Assembly (NCBI RefSeq): GCF_901709675.1
Contig: NC_051089.1
Coordinates: forward strand, 11,149,976-11,213,975
Length of the DNA: 64,000 bases
Reading direction: 5' to 3'
DNA from: Syngnathus acus
Taxonomy: Eukaryota > Chordata > Actinopteri > Syngnathiformes > Syngnathidae
This document shows positions 44,560 to 55,520 of the stretch, in pieces (the stretch's first letter is position 1; each line of letters opens with the position of its first letter). The notes below the pieces were generated by a model. That model did no database searches. It was not told where the DNA came from and worked only from the letters and a program-made list of their open reading frames with translations. The position numbers and the translations under genes were made by a program.

Positions 44560-45664
44560 GTCCATGCAATGTCAATTGTTACTCTTAGGCGGCGCCAGCG
44601 AGGCCGTTGGTTGTAAAAACAACATCTCACCTTGATTCTTCAGTGCCACTGCACTGCTGGAGCATGTTACTGGGACAGAACGACTATGGAGCGCGTTCGC
44701 CGTCATGTAGTCCAGCGTTAGCGCGACGAGAATAGACCGTCGATTGGGGCTTTGCCGCGGGGGGTGACGGACGACGTGTCGCTGTCATCGAGCCATGGCC
44801 GCGCGGGAGCAAGGAGAGGCTGCACGCGGTAAAGCGAGGCACCACCACGACGGAGGCAACAGCAGCTCGGACGGCTTCAGGAACGGCTACGTGAAGAGCT
44901 GCGTCACCCCCCTGAAACAGGACCACCACAGGGGCTTTTTGTTCGGCGAAGATCTGCTGGGCTCCAAGGTCTTCAGGGTTTCCGCCGTCTACATCGGCGC
45001 CGTAGTGACTTTGGCGCTTTCCGCGCTGCTCTGCCGGAGCTCGCCGAGCGACTCGCGGTGGGATTTGCGGACTTTGTTGACGGGCTTCTCGCAGTCCGCC
45101 AGTCCCCTCTTCAGCATCTGCTGTGCATTCTTCTTCCTGACCTTCTACCTGAGGAGAAGGAAGAAGGAGGAGGGCAGCCACTGGTGGCTCCTGTCGCTGC
45201 CGGCGTCGTGCTACCTCGGGGACTTCGTGGTGCTTCGCTTCTTGCAGTGGGGAGAGGAGCAGCACCAGATGCAAATGGTGGGCAGGTTGTTGTTCGTCCT
45301 GGGATGCGTGGGGCTCCTCACGCTCGTCCCCACGCTCAAGCTCAAACACAGCGTGCTCGTCCTGCTCTTCGCCAGCGTGGTGTGGCAGCTCTCCTTCAGC
45401 AGCTTAAGCGGACTGCCGCCGCTCCTCAGGCCGTTGCTCGCCTGCGTCGCCGGGCTCTGCGGCTCCTTGCTGGGGCTCGGCTTCGACCGATGTTACCCGC
45501 CCAGGGACGCTCCGAGCGGTGGCTCCGCCGCGGAGGACAAGGTGCCCGTCATCCGAGCCAGGAGACGCTCCAGTTGTGTCTCACTGGGGGAAACTTCAAG
45601 CAGTTATTATGGCAGCTGTAAAATGCCCCGGAGGCCGTCTTTACCGTGTATATCCCGGGAGCAG
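44560..45664 (+). promoter_or_regulatory. pde3b CpG island (promoter, 5' UTR and exon 1)
   Basis: A dense CpG, GC-rich block starts near 44560 and continues through the first coding exon. The bases before the ATG (gagccATGg) are a good initiation context. A long minus-strand open frame (44684-45349) is a shadow caused by GC richness. Confidence 0.7.
44795..45664 (+). CDS. pde3b: cGMP-inhibited phosphodiesterase 3B, first coding exon (partial gene)
   Basis: PDE3B hydrolyses cAMP (inhibited by cGMP) and in adipocytes and hepatocytes carries insulin's anti-lipolytic signal from ER and lipid-droplet membranes (family knowledge). This 290-codon exon encodes the N-terminal regulatory and membrane region only. 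Visible are the PDE3 motif FRNGYVKSCVTPL (28-40), about six hydrophobic segments (roughly 60-80, 103-119, 130-149, 164-180, 185-201 and 211-230) expected to insert in the membrane, then two basic phosphorylation motifs, RRRSSCVSLGE (257-267) and RRPSLPCIS (279-287), of the kind used by PKA and AKT. The exon ends SREQ|GTAAGA, exactly where human exon 1 ends. The catalytic HD domain must lie beyond the window. PDE3A shares this architecture, but the NGYVKSCV and CISREQ context and the neighbours favour PDE3B. Confidence 0.93.
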
Positions 45665-45819
45665 GTAAGAAAAGTGGACGACACTCCACGCACTTCCACG
45701 TTTGTTGTTGTCGCGGGCCCAACAACAACAACAAGGCACACATGTTCACTTGTAAACTATAATGCAAAAGTACATTTCAGTTAGAACTTGAAGTGCAAAG
45801 GTACCAAAACTGCATTGAG

Positions 45820-46540
45820 CAGAGGTGGCAAATTAATTTGCGCTGTATTTATCTACGAAACAAAAGTACAGGTTTTTGTGTAAAAAAGACTGCTACAAAG
45901 TAGAAAGTAGGTTAAAAGTACAACTAAAATTAGATTAGTACTAAAATACAATTTACATAACCTTATTCATTGAATTGCAAATAATTTATTCAGCAATATT
46001 TCTAAACTGTTTTTCAGTAGCCAGACACAGCAAATTTACTATATGGTAGGAGAAATAACATTTCTCATAAGAAGTGCAGTTTTAATGGATGTGTGTGTCC
46101 AATCAAATTATGCTGTTCTCTTGCCAGATTTTCATTAATGCATATCAATAAATAGTCATGTTTTTTTGTTTTCAATTTACTGTCTTAATTGTTTTCAAAT
46201 TCGAGAGTCACCCACTTCCACTGTGCACTTATATAGAGATACTTGTTTTAAAAATAAACGTTCTGGTAATAGAAGAACTGCTTTAACTCCTGTATTTTTG
46301 GGTAATAGTAAAATAGAAGTCCAAAACGTTAACTCTTTCTCTGCGTTTCTTTTATATGACGTGTTGTCGTGGAAATTGAAAAAGTAATGAGCCTATCTTG
46401 ACAAAGGAGTAGAAAGTACAGATATCTGTTTTCAAGCGTAGGTGGTAAAAGTAAAAAGCTGTAAAAAATACTTATATTCTCCCTGAACAGTACTTAAGTA
46501 CAGTATCAAAATATTTGTACTTCATTCCTTCTCACCACTG
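45820..46540. mobile_element. hAT-type non-autonomous element (721 bp) with 8-bp target duplication
   Basis: The left end cagaggtggcaa and right end tctcaccactg are imperfect inverted repeats, flanked by the perfect direct repeat gcattgag at 45812-45819 and 46541-46548. Near the ends are taaaagtac and gtacttaagtac tracts typical of a very common fish hAT family. No coding capacity. It sits in pde3b intron 1, 155 bases after exon 1. Confidence 0.88.
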
Positions 46541-48851
46541 GCATTGAGTGTGAATGCCAAGAGTTGCAGAGGCTGAGCAAATATGACAAATAAAGCAATT
46601 AATTAAGGCATTTAATCTGGTTAGCACGCCATAGCGTATCATGACAATCCCCAGATAGCATGCAAATATGCCTTGGAGCTGTGGCCTCAATGGGAGGAGA
46701 CAACAAAACAAATGCATCTGATTTGACTGGTTCAGGACATGTCCACCCTAATGTCTGTTTAATTTTTTGGGTTCCAGATAACAATAGGCTAAGAGCGTCT
46801 TAGCTTTTGTCATTTTTAAGGCTTTCAGAAAACAAGCTTCAAACAAACATGAAGAGTACAGTTGACTCAATTCAATCTTTGCTGATTACTTAGACCTGGA
46901 TGACTGGGAATCTACACACTCACAGGAAAAAAAACAATGTACAAATAAAACGTTTTATATCTCGCTGATGCAAAGATATTGTGTAAGTGCTGTATATCGT
47001 TGTTTTTTCTATTGTTCTCTATTTGTCAGCACAGTGATCTTATTCCCATACGTCAGACGTTTTTAGTTTATGTATTGACAGAAATACCACTGTTGATTTT
47101 ACGCAAAGATACTGGGAAGATATTTGGAGTATGAAGATGCGTAATAGAGAAGTTATTTCTCACTCTATCGAGGATTGGAGGCATCAGAATGAGTGGCCAA
47201 GACAGTCGCTGTTAATTTACAGAGTAGCGCTTGACAGCCGTTTTCTTGTGGACAGAGATTTTCATGCCCGCCTAGATTTTAATTCTAAAAATTGCTATGA
47301 TCATCACAGCTTGATTGTTTAGAATGAGAAAAAAGCTTTACTTTAGGGCTGGGCAATATGACTGAAAAGTACATCACGATATCAGTATTTTATATTGGTC
47401 GAAACATTTCTTTAATAACTGATGAAAAATAATGACCCGGAAAAAAGGCTGAAGTTGATTTTTATTATGACATATAATAAAAAAAAAAAAAAAATACAAA
47501 ATCAAATTAACTGGCTTATCTAAATAAATGTAGTTTTAAACATGTGTCTAGTAGGACATTGACCATGACCCTTAGATTCCTTTTTTTTTTTTTTCCTTTC
47601 TCATTATCGGCATACTCTGGACCGGTAGTCCATTCATAATTTACTTGGCCAATTGTGACTACGGTCGCGTTCGGAAAATCATCCTGCCGCTGGTGCACTA
47701 TGTGAGCTGATGTGTTCTGAGAGTGCGCTCTGCTCACTTTCATTTCCGAACACAGACGTACCCCCATTCCAATGCTGGCAAGCTGTTTTGGGGGGACTCT
47801 GAATAACCCAACATCAAATTTGAGCAACGCACCGAGTTTCCGAATGGTCGGAGTGAACGTGCCCTAGATGCACAGTCCCAACGAGTGAGTGGAGGGAATT
47901 GTGCTTATCTTACAAAGTCATTTGAACGGCGTCTGTTCAGTTAGGATAATAGTCAATGATCTGATGTGGATGTGAATGATTCTGTGCACTCTGCAGTTAG
48001 TTTGTCTTGTTGATTTTAAATGCGCTGGATACGGTAGGTTGGATTTAACAGTGTTAGAGAGCATTGCGCTTGAAGGCACAATGATGAACAATGAATCTAG
48101 GTGTTTTCATGTCTTCAGCAGCTGTCCAATATGTGGCTAGTATTGTTTTCACGATTTGAAGTGTGCGCGCCTGTGTGTGAAAGTTCACCCAAAGAGGCGA
48201 GAACTACCACAGAAGCCGTTTGGATTACGTGTGCAGCTGTCTGTGGGCAGATTTTGTCAACCAAACAACGTCACTACCCTGCATGACAGCAAGCTCAAAA
48301 CTCAACAGGTTTAGATGAGATTAGAAGGCAGACCACATGTTTGAACAACAAATGCGTAGTGAAGTGTTAATGTGGTTGGAAGGAGAATAGGTCACAATTT
48401 TTTGCTTGGATTGTGAAATTGCAGCTCTCTCTTTGCTTTAATTTCCAAACAAGATGGTGGCAGCAATTTCAACTTAACTCACGTCACAACAAGCCCCAGT
48501 TTGGAAACTAAATGAGAGAAGAGACTGGCAAGTTGTATTTTTATAACAATCAAATGACTTTGCCTTGGTAAAGTCTAGTTTCTTAACGCTAACTTTAAAA
48601 ACACCATGTTTGGGCTAACAAATAGCATCAATGTTGCTCTGTTTTATCCTTGATGCAGCAGATATTTGAACACAAACAATGCAGAAACACAGCCAAACAA
48701 AATAATACTCACAGGTATGTACTGTGTCATGCATTCATGCATTCATTCATGTATTCATTCATTCTACCAAACATTCAGTGAATAATGACGAGACATTGTA
48801 CATTGTTCTCCCACTGTGCAATAATTACACTTAAATCTGTCAAAAAACACT
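46541..48851. other. pde3b intron 1, unassigned with repeat remnants
   Basis: agggctgggcaatatgactg followed by a catcacgatatcag-type tract at about 47345-47400 is a common fish repeat fragment. The GC-richer stretch 47605-47870, with two ttccgaa-type segments, may be another old element. No gene was found. Confidence 0.4.
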
Positions 48852-49210
48852 TACAGTATTTCCCGGACTATAAATCGTTCTGGAGTACAAGTTGCACCAG
48901 CCATAAAATGCATAATAAAGAAGAAAAAATATATATATATATAAGTTGCAATGGAGTACAAGTCGCATTTTTCAGGACTTTATTTGACAAAATCCAACAC
49001 CAAGAACAGACATGAATAGGCAACAACAGGCTAAACGATACGGTATGCTAACGTTACATAAACAAACAAGGAACTGAGAATGTGCCTGACGTAACAGATT
49101 AACAGTTATTCAAATAACTAACATAAATAACACATTTATCAAACCATTTGTGTCACTCCAAATCATTGAATCCATCGAAAGGTCAGACTCATCGTCAGTT
49201 GCGGTTCCAA
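48852..49210 (+). mobile_element. Truncated copy of a fish DNA element (tacagtatttcccggactat family)
   Basis: The left end tacagtatttcccggactat is followed by two gtacaagt(t/c)gca-type segments, ccataaaatgcataataaag and aaaatccaacaccaagaaca. This is the typical order of an abundant teleost repeat whose full form ends in the reverse complement of the left end. No right end is visible, so the copy is incomplete. A (TA)n run lies at about 48929-48943. Confidence 0.6.
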
Positions 49211-50244
49211 TTATTCCACAGGCCGATATAGGTATATATAAACTATATAACTATGTATAAACTACATATCAAATAACTATCGCATGAATAGCAAACTCAT
49301 GTGGTGTCATTTTTACTGCAGTGAATGACTTGGAAGGCACAATAAACAAACGCTCAACACAATCAGTTGCACCTTAAGTTAAGCAACAGAATAAGCTTAT
49401 GGTCACTTCCTAGTTGGCGACTCTGTGGATAGGCCGACCTAGATGTGTATCACACACAAGAAGAATAGATCATAAATGTTGAACATTTACCAGTTACAGC
49501 ACGAACTGTTTTCCGAGCAGACTGGGGAAGAAAAATCATTCACATATAGCAGACCACCGATAATTAGTCGGGATAATCTTTTAGAGATATCTGGTAATTG
49601 GGCATTTGCTGATTTTGATCGGAAGAGGAGGCAACTCGTATTTGTTTGAGATTTTGACGCAGATAGTCTGGTCCAAATTATCAGGCATGCAGCTAGGAAA
49701 AAAGTCATTTTACAGTTTTCGTAATATTAAGTTGAAAACACAACAAAACATTTATGTGCTGTCAATAAATTATATTTAATTATCATATTAGGTCCTTATG
49801 CGCTGCAGTTTTCTTTTATGACGGTGTTGAAAGTGACATCGGTGCTATTATAGACACCGCGAAATACCGTATAACCACAACGCTGCCCAACGTAGTTTTT
49901 ACCCCAGTTAGGACACTGACAAATTGACAGTTTATTTCAGAGCTATGAATTGCTTCCCTCACTTGTAATTACGTACAGTACGTACTCTAAAACAATTGCT
50001 CTCCAACAATAAAAATGAAAACCTTAGCAAATTGTATTTGTTTTCATGCTGCTGTAGTTATTCTTGATTATTTTTAACAAGCTAGTTTTTATTACAATTA
50101 GGTAAAAACAATAATTTACCATAGCTCACTGGTGTAAAAAAAGAATCTGGCTTCAATTAAATATAATGTTTTTCCTTCAAATAATAACATACAAGAATTA
50201 TAATATTGTGTAATTATCATGAAAACGAAGTGGCACTGGTGTTC

Positions 50245-50540
50245 TCTAAAAACCACAAACAACGTCAGTGGCCGGCCCCGCTTGCGATGCAGTGTTGAAT
50301 TCACAGAAGGCCCCGTTATTGTGTGCAAGAGGGCAGGCGGGGGTAAGTAATGCACTTAACCAAGCCCCCTCCCCAACGAGAAGAAACAAGCTTGGCTGGG
50401 CTGTGGAGGGAAACGCCAGAAGGGGGGACATTGCTGAAAACACGCAGCGGCTCTCGGCTGTCACGTTCACTTGCTGTAAAGCCATGCGGAATGATATAAC
50501 ATTGACGTCACGGCTCAGTGACGTACCAGCGGCTGATTAA
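50245..50540. promoter_or_regulatory. GC-rich block with perfect CRE in pde3b intron 1
   Basis: An island of higher GC within AT-rich intron (ggccggccccgcttgcgatg start) ends with a perfect TGACGTCA palindrome at 50503-50510 and a TGACGTAC half-site variant at 50519-50526. It could be an enhancer or an alternative pde3b promoter, since shorter PDE3 isoforms start from internal promoters in some tissues. There is no direct evidence of transcription. Confidence 0.35.
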
Positions 50541-51227
50541 AATGAAGACTAGAAAAAAAATGCGGAGTCGTATTCATCATCCTGTAGAATATAGTTTGCA
50601 CCCTGTAGAAGGGAGGAGAGACCCCGCAATGCTCTATCTTCAGACTAATACCATAAAAAGACAGGGTTGTAGCTTTTGCTTTGCTTTTGAGTGTCATTTT
50701 GTCTAGAATGAAGGTTTAAAAAAAATGCTCGTTGACTATGTGGGGAAGTGTTTCTCTACTAGTTATATAATTTTAATTTCTCAGTCAGGATTATGAAGCT
50801 CCAAAACCAGAAGGAATACGTGTAAACTAGAATGGATTTGAGTGGCGATTGTTTTTTATGTAAAATGCTCTATAGTTGTGCAAGTACGGTATTATGCGTA
50901 TTATCCAACGGTCTCTTTATCGTACTTGTAACCTTGTGTCTGTGATGACGCTTTTTAATGTGTTTATTGATCTTATCAGCTGTCCACTGTTCGCTAAACA
51001 TTCTCGCACGTAAGTAGAGCTGTTTTTACTTTCCCATTTTATAGTACATGGGGCATTGCACCGCTTTTATTTCCAAGTAAAAGTATCTTATGAAAGACAG
51101 TCTAATCTTTCTCGGAAGTTGTATGACGCAGGGCGACTTTAAGAAATGAATCATTTAAAAAAATCTTTTCATTGTATTTAGCTTCCTTCAATGGAGTATT
51201 TTATGTTGCTTACCCCGTTTGTCTTAA

Positions 51228-51510
51228 AGTACCGTATTTTCCGCACTATAAGGCGCACCTAAAAACCTCCAATTTTCTCAAAAGCCGACAGTGCGCCTTA
51301 TAATCCGGTGCGCCTTATATATGGACCAATATTGAGCCACTACGGTAGGCGTGTCCAAATATATGGACAAAGTTTTAAAATGGGCCATTCATTGAAGGTG
51401 CGCCTTATAATCCGGTGCGCCTTATATATGGACAAAGTTTTAAAATGGGCCATTCATTGAAGGTGCGCCTTATAATCCGGTGCGCCTTATAGTGCGGAAA
51501 ATACGGTACT
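51228..51510. mobile_element. Palindromic-ended DNA element with internal 65-bp tandem repeat
   Basis: The outer 32 bases at 51228-51259 and 51479-51510 are perfect inverted repeats (agtaccgtattttccgcact and on). Inside, a 65-base unit starting ggtgcgccttataatccggt is tandemly repeated, with starts at 51397 and 51462. It belongs to a common vertebrate repeat type with ggcgcacc and ggtgcgcc arms. It has no coding capacity. Confidence 0.8.
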
Positions 51511-53552
51511 ACTTTAATAGAGTTTGTCAGGTGACGTCAACGTTTGTTACAAGACTCCATAGAGAAAATAACCCCGGTTTTAGTATGCCCTAGTTTTTGA
51601 AGGTTTTGTTTTCTTTGTTTTCCCAAATTTTGACCAGTTTTCATACAAATGCTTATGTCTATTGTGTCCTTTTTTTGTTGTTTTTCAGTTGAATCATAAC
51701 CAAGTTCCACTGAATATATTTAAATACCAAAGGTCCAAGCGTCCTTAGCATATGTAGGGTCATATTTTGGTTTGCATTCCAAGTGAATGAGTCCATGTGA
51801 GCTGCAGTGTTGTGGCTCTTGTGTAACACTTGGACTATGAAGACCAAGATGTTCTAATTCATTGCTAAACAATCCTTAATGGACACTGACCCAGGTACCG
51901 TTGCAAACAGTAGAACATTCTGTGTATAAGACATCAGAAGCTGAATCAACATTTGTGACTTATGCCTCTGTTTAATGAGTATGTGTGCGTATTTTAAAAT
52001 AATCTGCACTGACTGGAGAGTTTACGCAGAAAATTTGATCATGCTTTGATGAGAACGCGAGGCTGCCATTTGAAAGTGTTAAGTGTCGTGAGGTGGCATG
52101 TTTGGAGCGAAACAGGATGCAATGACTGCATTGTCAGCTTGCCGGGGTGAGTGCAAACAGATGAGGAAATGCTGGAGCGGGTACTCCAAAACTCGCGTTG
52201 CCCTGGTAACGGTTTGCGTCATGATCACCAGCAATTAGCTTGCAGCTCTTTAGTTTTCACGATAGGTCTAGCAGAGGCCGGCCCTAATGACCCCGGTGTC
52301 TGAGGAGGTGCTGTCAGAACAGCTTTCACAGCATATTCATAGAGGCGTTAATGTTGTTACTTCATTTATGTACTTGTACTCGTTAATCACGCTCATAAAT
52401 TGCTCTCAATTTCAAGCTCTTTTAGCTTCAAGGTACTGCAGAACAGCGTGTCCTCCATGTAAAACCTTTGACCTCATCTACTGTACGTGCTTGATTTCTT
52501 TTTTTAATGATGTCAAAAGCTCATTCCTGCATTACTTTGTGCTTTGTCGAGACACTAATTGTTGGCTTGGCGAGAGGAATGCAGCACTATCAACATTCAA
52601 GTTTTTTTTGCCTGTCTTGAAAGCCTGTTCCCACTATTTTAAAATCAAATGACAGATAAGTGAAGACGTTGTGTTCCCAGAGCAGTACAAGCAGGCATTA
52701 AATGACTCTTTTTTTTTTTTTGTTTTAAAGCTTGTAAAGGCACAAATATGTTCCCTACAAAGGAAACTGTTCCGGTGGCTCAGCTTTAGAGGTCGTTGAA
52801 CCTTGCATGTGCTGAATGTTTGCTCAATCCAGTGACAGGGAAAAAGGAAAGAGAATGTTTAAGTGACAGTGGGAGTCCATGCTTGAATGGAAGAATGTAG
52901 TAAATGTTTTTTTTCCCAATTTACTGCCTCTTAATAGTCTCCAGATGACCTAACTGATATAAGACATGGGTTTCTGTTGATCATTTGAAGGAAGAGACAA
53001 GAAAGATCATTGTCATTTTAATTTTCTATACCATCTCTCGTGCCACTTTGGCTTACATTCTAACCGTTACAAAGCACATTTTCACCAACAACCCCCCAGA
53101 CTTTTCTTTCACCCCCCTGCTCTGGTTCTCATTTTCTTTTCTGTCTTCCTCTGTGTGCCTCTTTTGAAAACGGTGTCAGCGCCGCAGCTTTTACACCAAA
53201 AGGCTGTTGCTAAGTGACGGTTGACGTCAGCCGCAGCTACAGAGGAGGGCTTGTGTGTGTTTAGCAGCTGAGGGCAGATCCCTCTGAAAAGGGCAAAAAC
53301 TGTGAAGCGCTATTAGTCAGTGCTATGAAAACCCCAACTTTCGTCCGGCAGAATCGCCATATCCCATAACTGCAATGTTTCAAACTCTTGAGTAATGTGT
53401 AAAAATAAAGTTGAATGTTAAAGTTTAAAAAGGATAATGAAAAAAATGCTTGTCCCCACCCCTTTTTTTTCACATTTAATTTAGTCTATCACTGTCGCAG
53501 CTCAGGCACCACTCGCCCCCCCTGTGCACAACTACACACAGAACCTCAAATG
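51511..53552. other. pde3b intron 1, unassigned
   Basis: No genes or clear repeats. Perfect TGACGTCA palindromes occur at 51532-51539 and 53222-53229, the latter within a GC-richer stretch, 53170-53280. Confidence 0.4.
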
Positions 53553-53571
53553 CCCCCCCCCCCCCCCCCCC
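53553..53571. repeat. Poly(C) run
   Basis: Nineteen consecutive C residues, a length prone to assembly and sequencing error. Confidence 0.95.
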
Positions 53572-53939
53572 TTACGCATACACATGCACACATTGCCTCT
53601 GCACTTAATGTGATAGATAATGTTTTGATTGGATTTGTGTGTGGTGAAGGAAGACTTAGCTAAGTTATCTCCCCCATCCGGCTGAGTTTACTCTCCAGCT
53701 GTCCGCCGTTGTTCACCTGTATCTTTGCCAACCCCCACCAAGTATAACCTCCCCTCTCATCGACGAGTGAAACGCCATTGCTCAGACGATTTCTTATTGT
53801 CGAGTCATGAGCAAAAAATGTGAGTTACTAGCACTAGCTATGTTGGCAGCAAACGTCACAACAAGCAGCAGCTTTATGCTAAAGCACAATGCAAGACGCC
53901 ATAGACAACCTAATAAAACTAGCATTGATGTTCCAGAAA

Positions 53940-54110
53940 TTATAAGATAGAACTTTATTGATCCCACGATGGGCAAATTTGCTCGTTTCAGCAGCCCAGC
54001 ATTGGAAAAAAGAAAAAAATAGGAGACCAGTAATAGAATAAGTCAACAAGAATACACCATCAAAGAAATCACAGATATCCATAATAAGAATTCTGTATAC
54101 AGCTTACAAA
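53940..54110 (+). repeat. Common fish dispersed repeat
   Basis: agatagaactttattgatcc followed by cacgatgggcaaatttg and tcagcagcccagcattgg is a widespread teleost repeat motif. The class was not determined from this copy. Confidence 0.45.
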
Positions 54111-55189
54111 ATATGCATATATGAGGGGAGGTATGAGCATGAGGGAGCTGTGGTAACAAGTTGCCTACTGTGGCACTACTTGCAAAAAAAAACAAAAAAA
54201 ACTCATAAAGTTTTAAACAACTATATTTGAACACAAACGGTAGCAACAATTGTGACCCGGTATAGCAGAATGAGTCAATAGTGACCCATCTTTTAGAAGT
54301 TAAGTTTTAGCATAATCAAAGAAAATTATATCAGCTTTCCACTGATAATCCAATCAACAAATCAACAACTGCGCTATGCTAGTTACATTTGTTACGCTAA
54401 AATAAGAAGGTCAACGTTGTCTGCAAATTCCATGTGTGTGGATTGCAAAAAAAAAAAAAAAGACCATGGATGCTGGTACATTGTGTTGTGGTTGATAATG
54501 TAAAAGTGATAATTCTGACGTCAAAGCAACCCAAAGAACCCATTACATTTGCGTTGCCTTTGATGGGAAAGTTGCCGCCGCCAATATGGCTGCCACATAG
54601 GCAAGGTGGTTAGCCAAGTGGCTACAGCGCGTCATCTGTGATTATTACTCTACTTGAATGCAGGTCAATAGACCAATTAAAGGCCAGTATTTTGGGGTCA
54701 TTAACTCTAGTATAGCAATGAGGATGACCGATTGTCGCAGAACGTATTAAACGATTGTAGTAAGTCAAGTACCACTGCATGACTACTCACTGCCAAAAGT
54801 GCGCCACCAGTCTTTTTAAAAACATTTTGCCTTTCTCCTATGAATGTTTCAATCTTGTTTGCAGTGCACTGCTCTTTTGTGACCTTGGCTTGCCTATATC
54901 GGCACTGAATCTGTATGCAAGGATCAAGTGGATAAATCATGGGCTCGAGATCACATATGAGCAGCAGGCAGCATGACACAGCTTCACAGATACTGAGGAT
55001 TTGGCACAGGGTGCTGGGCTACTGACCACAAAAGTTGGCCTGGCATACACATGAATCAAAGGATGCATTACATTACTTGCAGGGTGGACATATGGAGGGT
55101 CTAATGTTAGAGTCACTTACGCACAAGATGCTACGTCATACAAAACCTCAGAGCAATAATTGCAGCCGTACATGAAGTCAGACAATATG
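54111..55189. other. pde3b intron 1, unassigned
   Basis: No gene features. One perfect TGACGTCA lies at 54516-54523. Open frames on both strands are short and unsupported. Confidence 0.4.
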
Positions 55190-55197
55190 TTGTAGAA

Positions 55198-55512
55198 CAG
55201 AGGTCCCCAACCACCGGGCCGTGCGCCAGTACCGGTCCGTGGGTCATTTAGTACCGGGCCACACAGAAAAAAAAAAAAAAAGTATCAACGATCAATTAAT
55301 TCAGGTCAAGACGCTCGTCCTGGTCACGTATCACGTTTCCCCAGTCCAGCCCGCAAAGCTACGGAGCAGATACTTAATGGTGAGTTTTTTTTTTTTATGC
55401 GTTTTTTATTATAAATGTATTATTTGTTTATATATTTATATAAAGGCCGGTCCGTGAAAATATTGTCTAACATGTAACCGGTCCGTGGCGCAGAAAAGGT
55501 TGGGAACCACTG
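55198..55512. mobile_element. Non-autonomous hAT element (315 bp) with 8-bp target duplication
   Basis: The ends cagaggtccccaacc and (reverse complement) cagtggttcccaacc are 15-bp inverted repeats with two mismatches. They are flanked by the perfect direct repeat ttgtagaa at 55190-55197 and 55513-55520. Interior ccgggcc and ggtccgtgg segments are typical of this fish hAT family. Confidence 0.9.
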
Positions 55513-55520
55513 TTGTAGAA

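Noticed and set aside
44684-45349. 221-codon minus-strand open frame
   Set aside because: It overlaps pde3b exon 1 in a GC-rich block and has no family resemblance. The opposite strand matches PDE3B throughout.
45665-45784. Continuation of the pde3b frame past 45664
   Set aside because: It reads into the intron after a consensus GTAAGA donor at the position where human PDE3B exon 1 ends.
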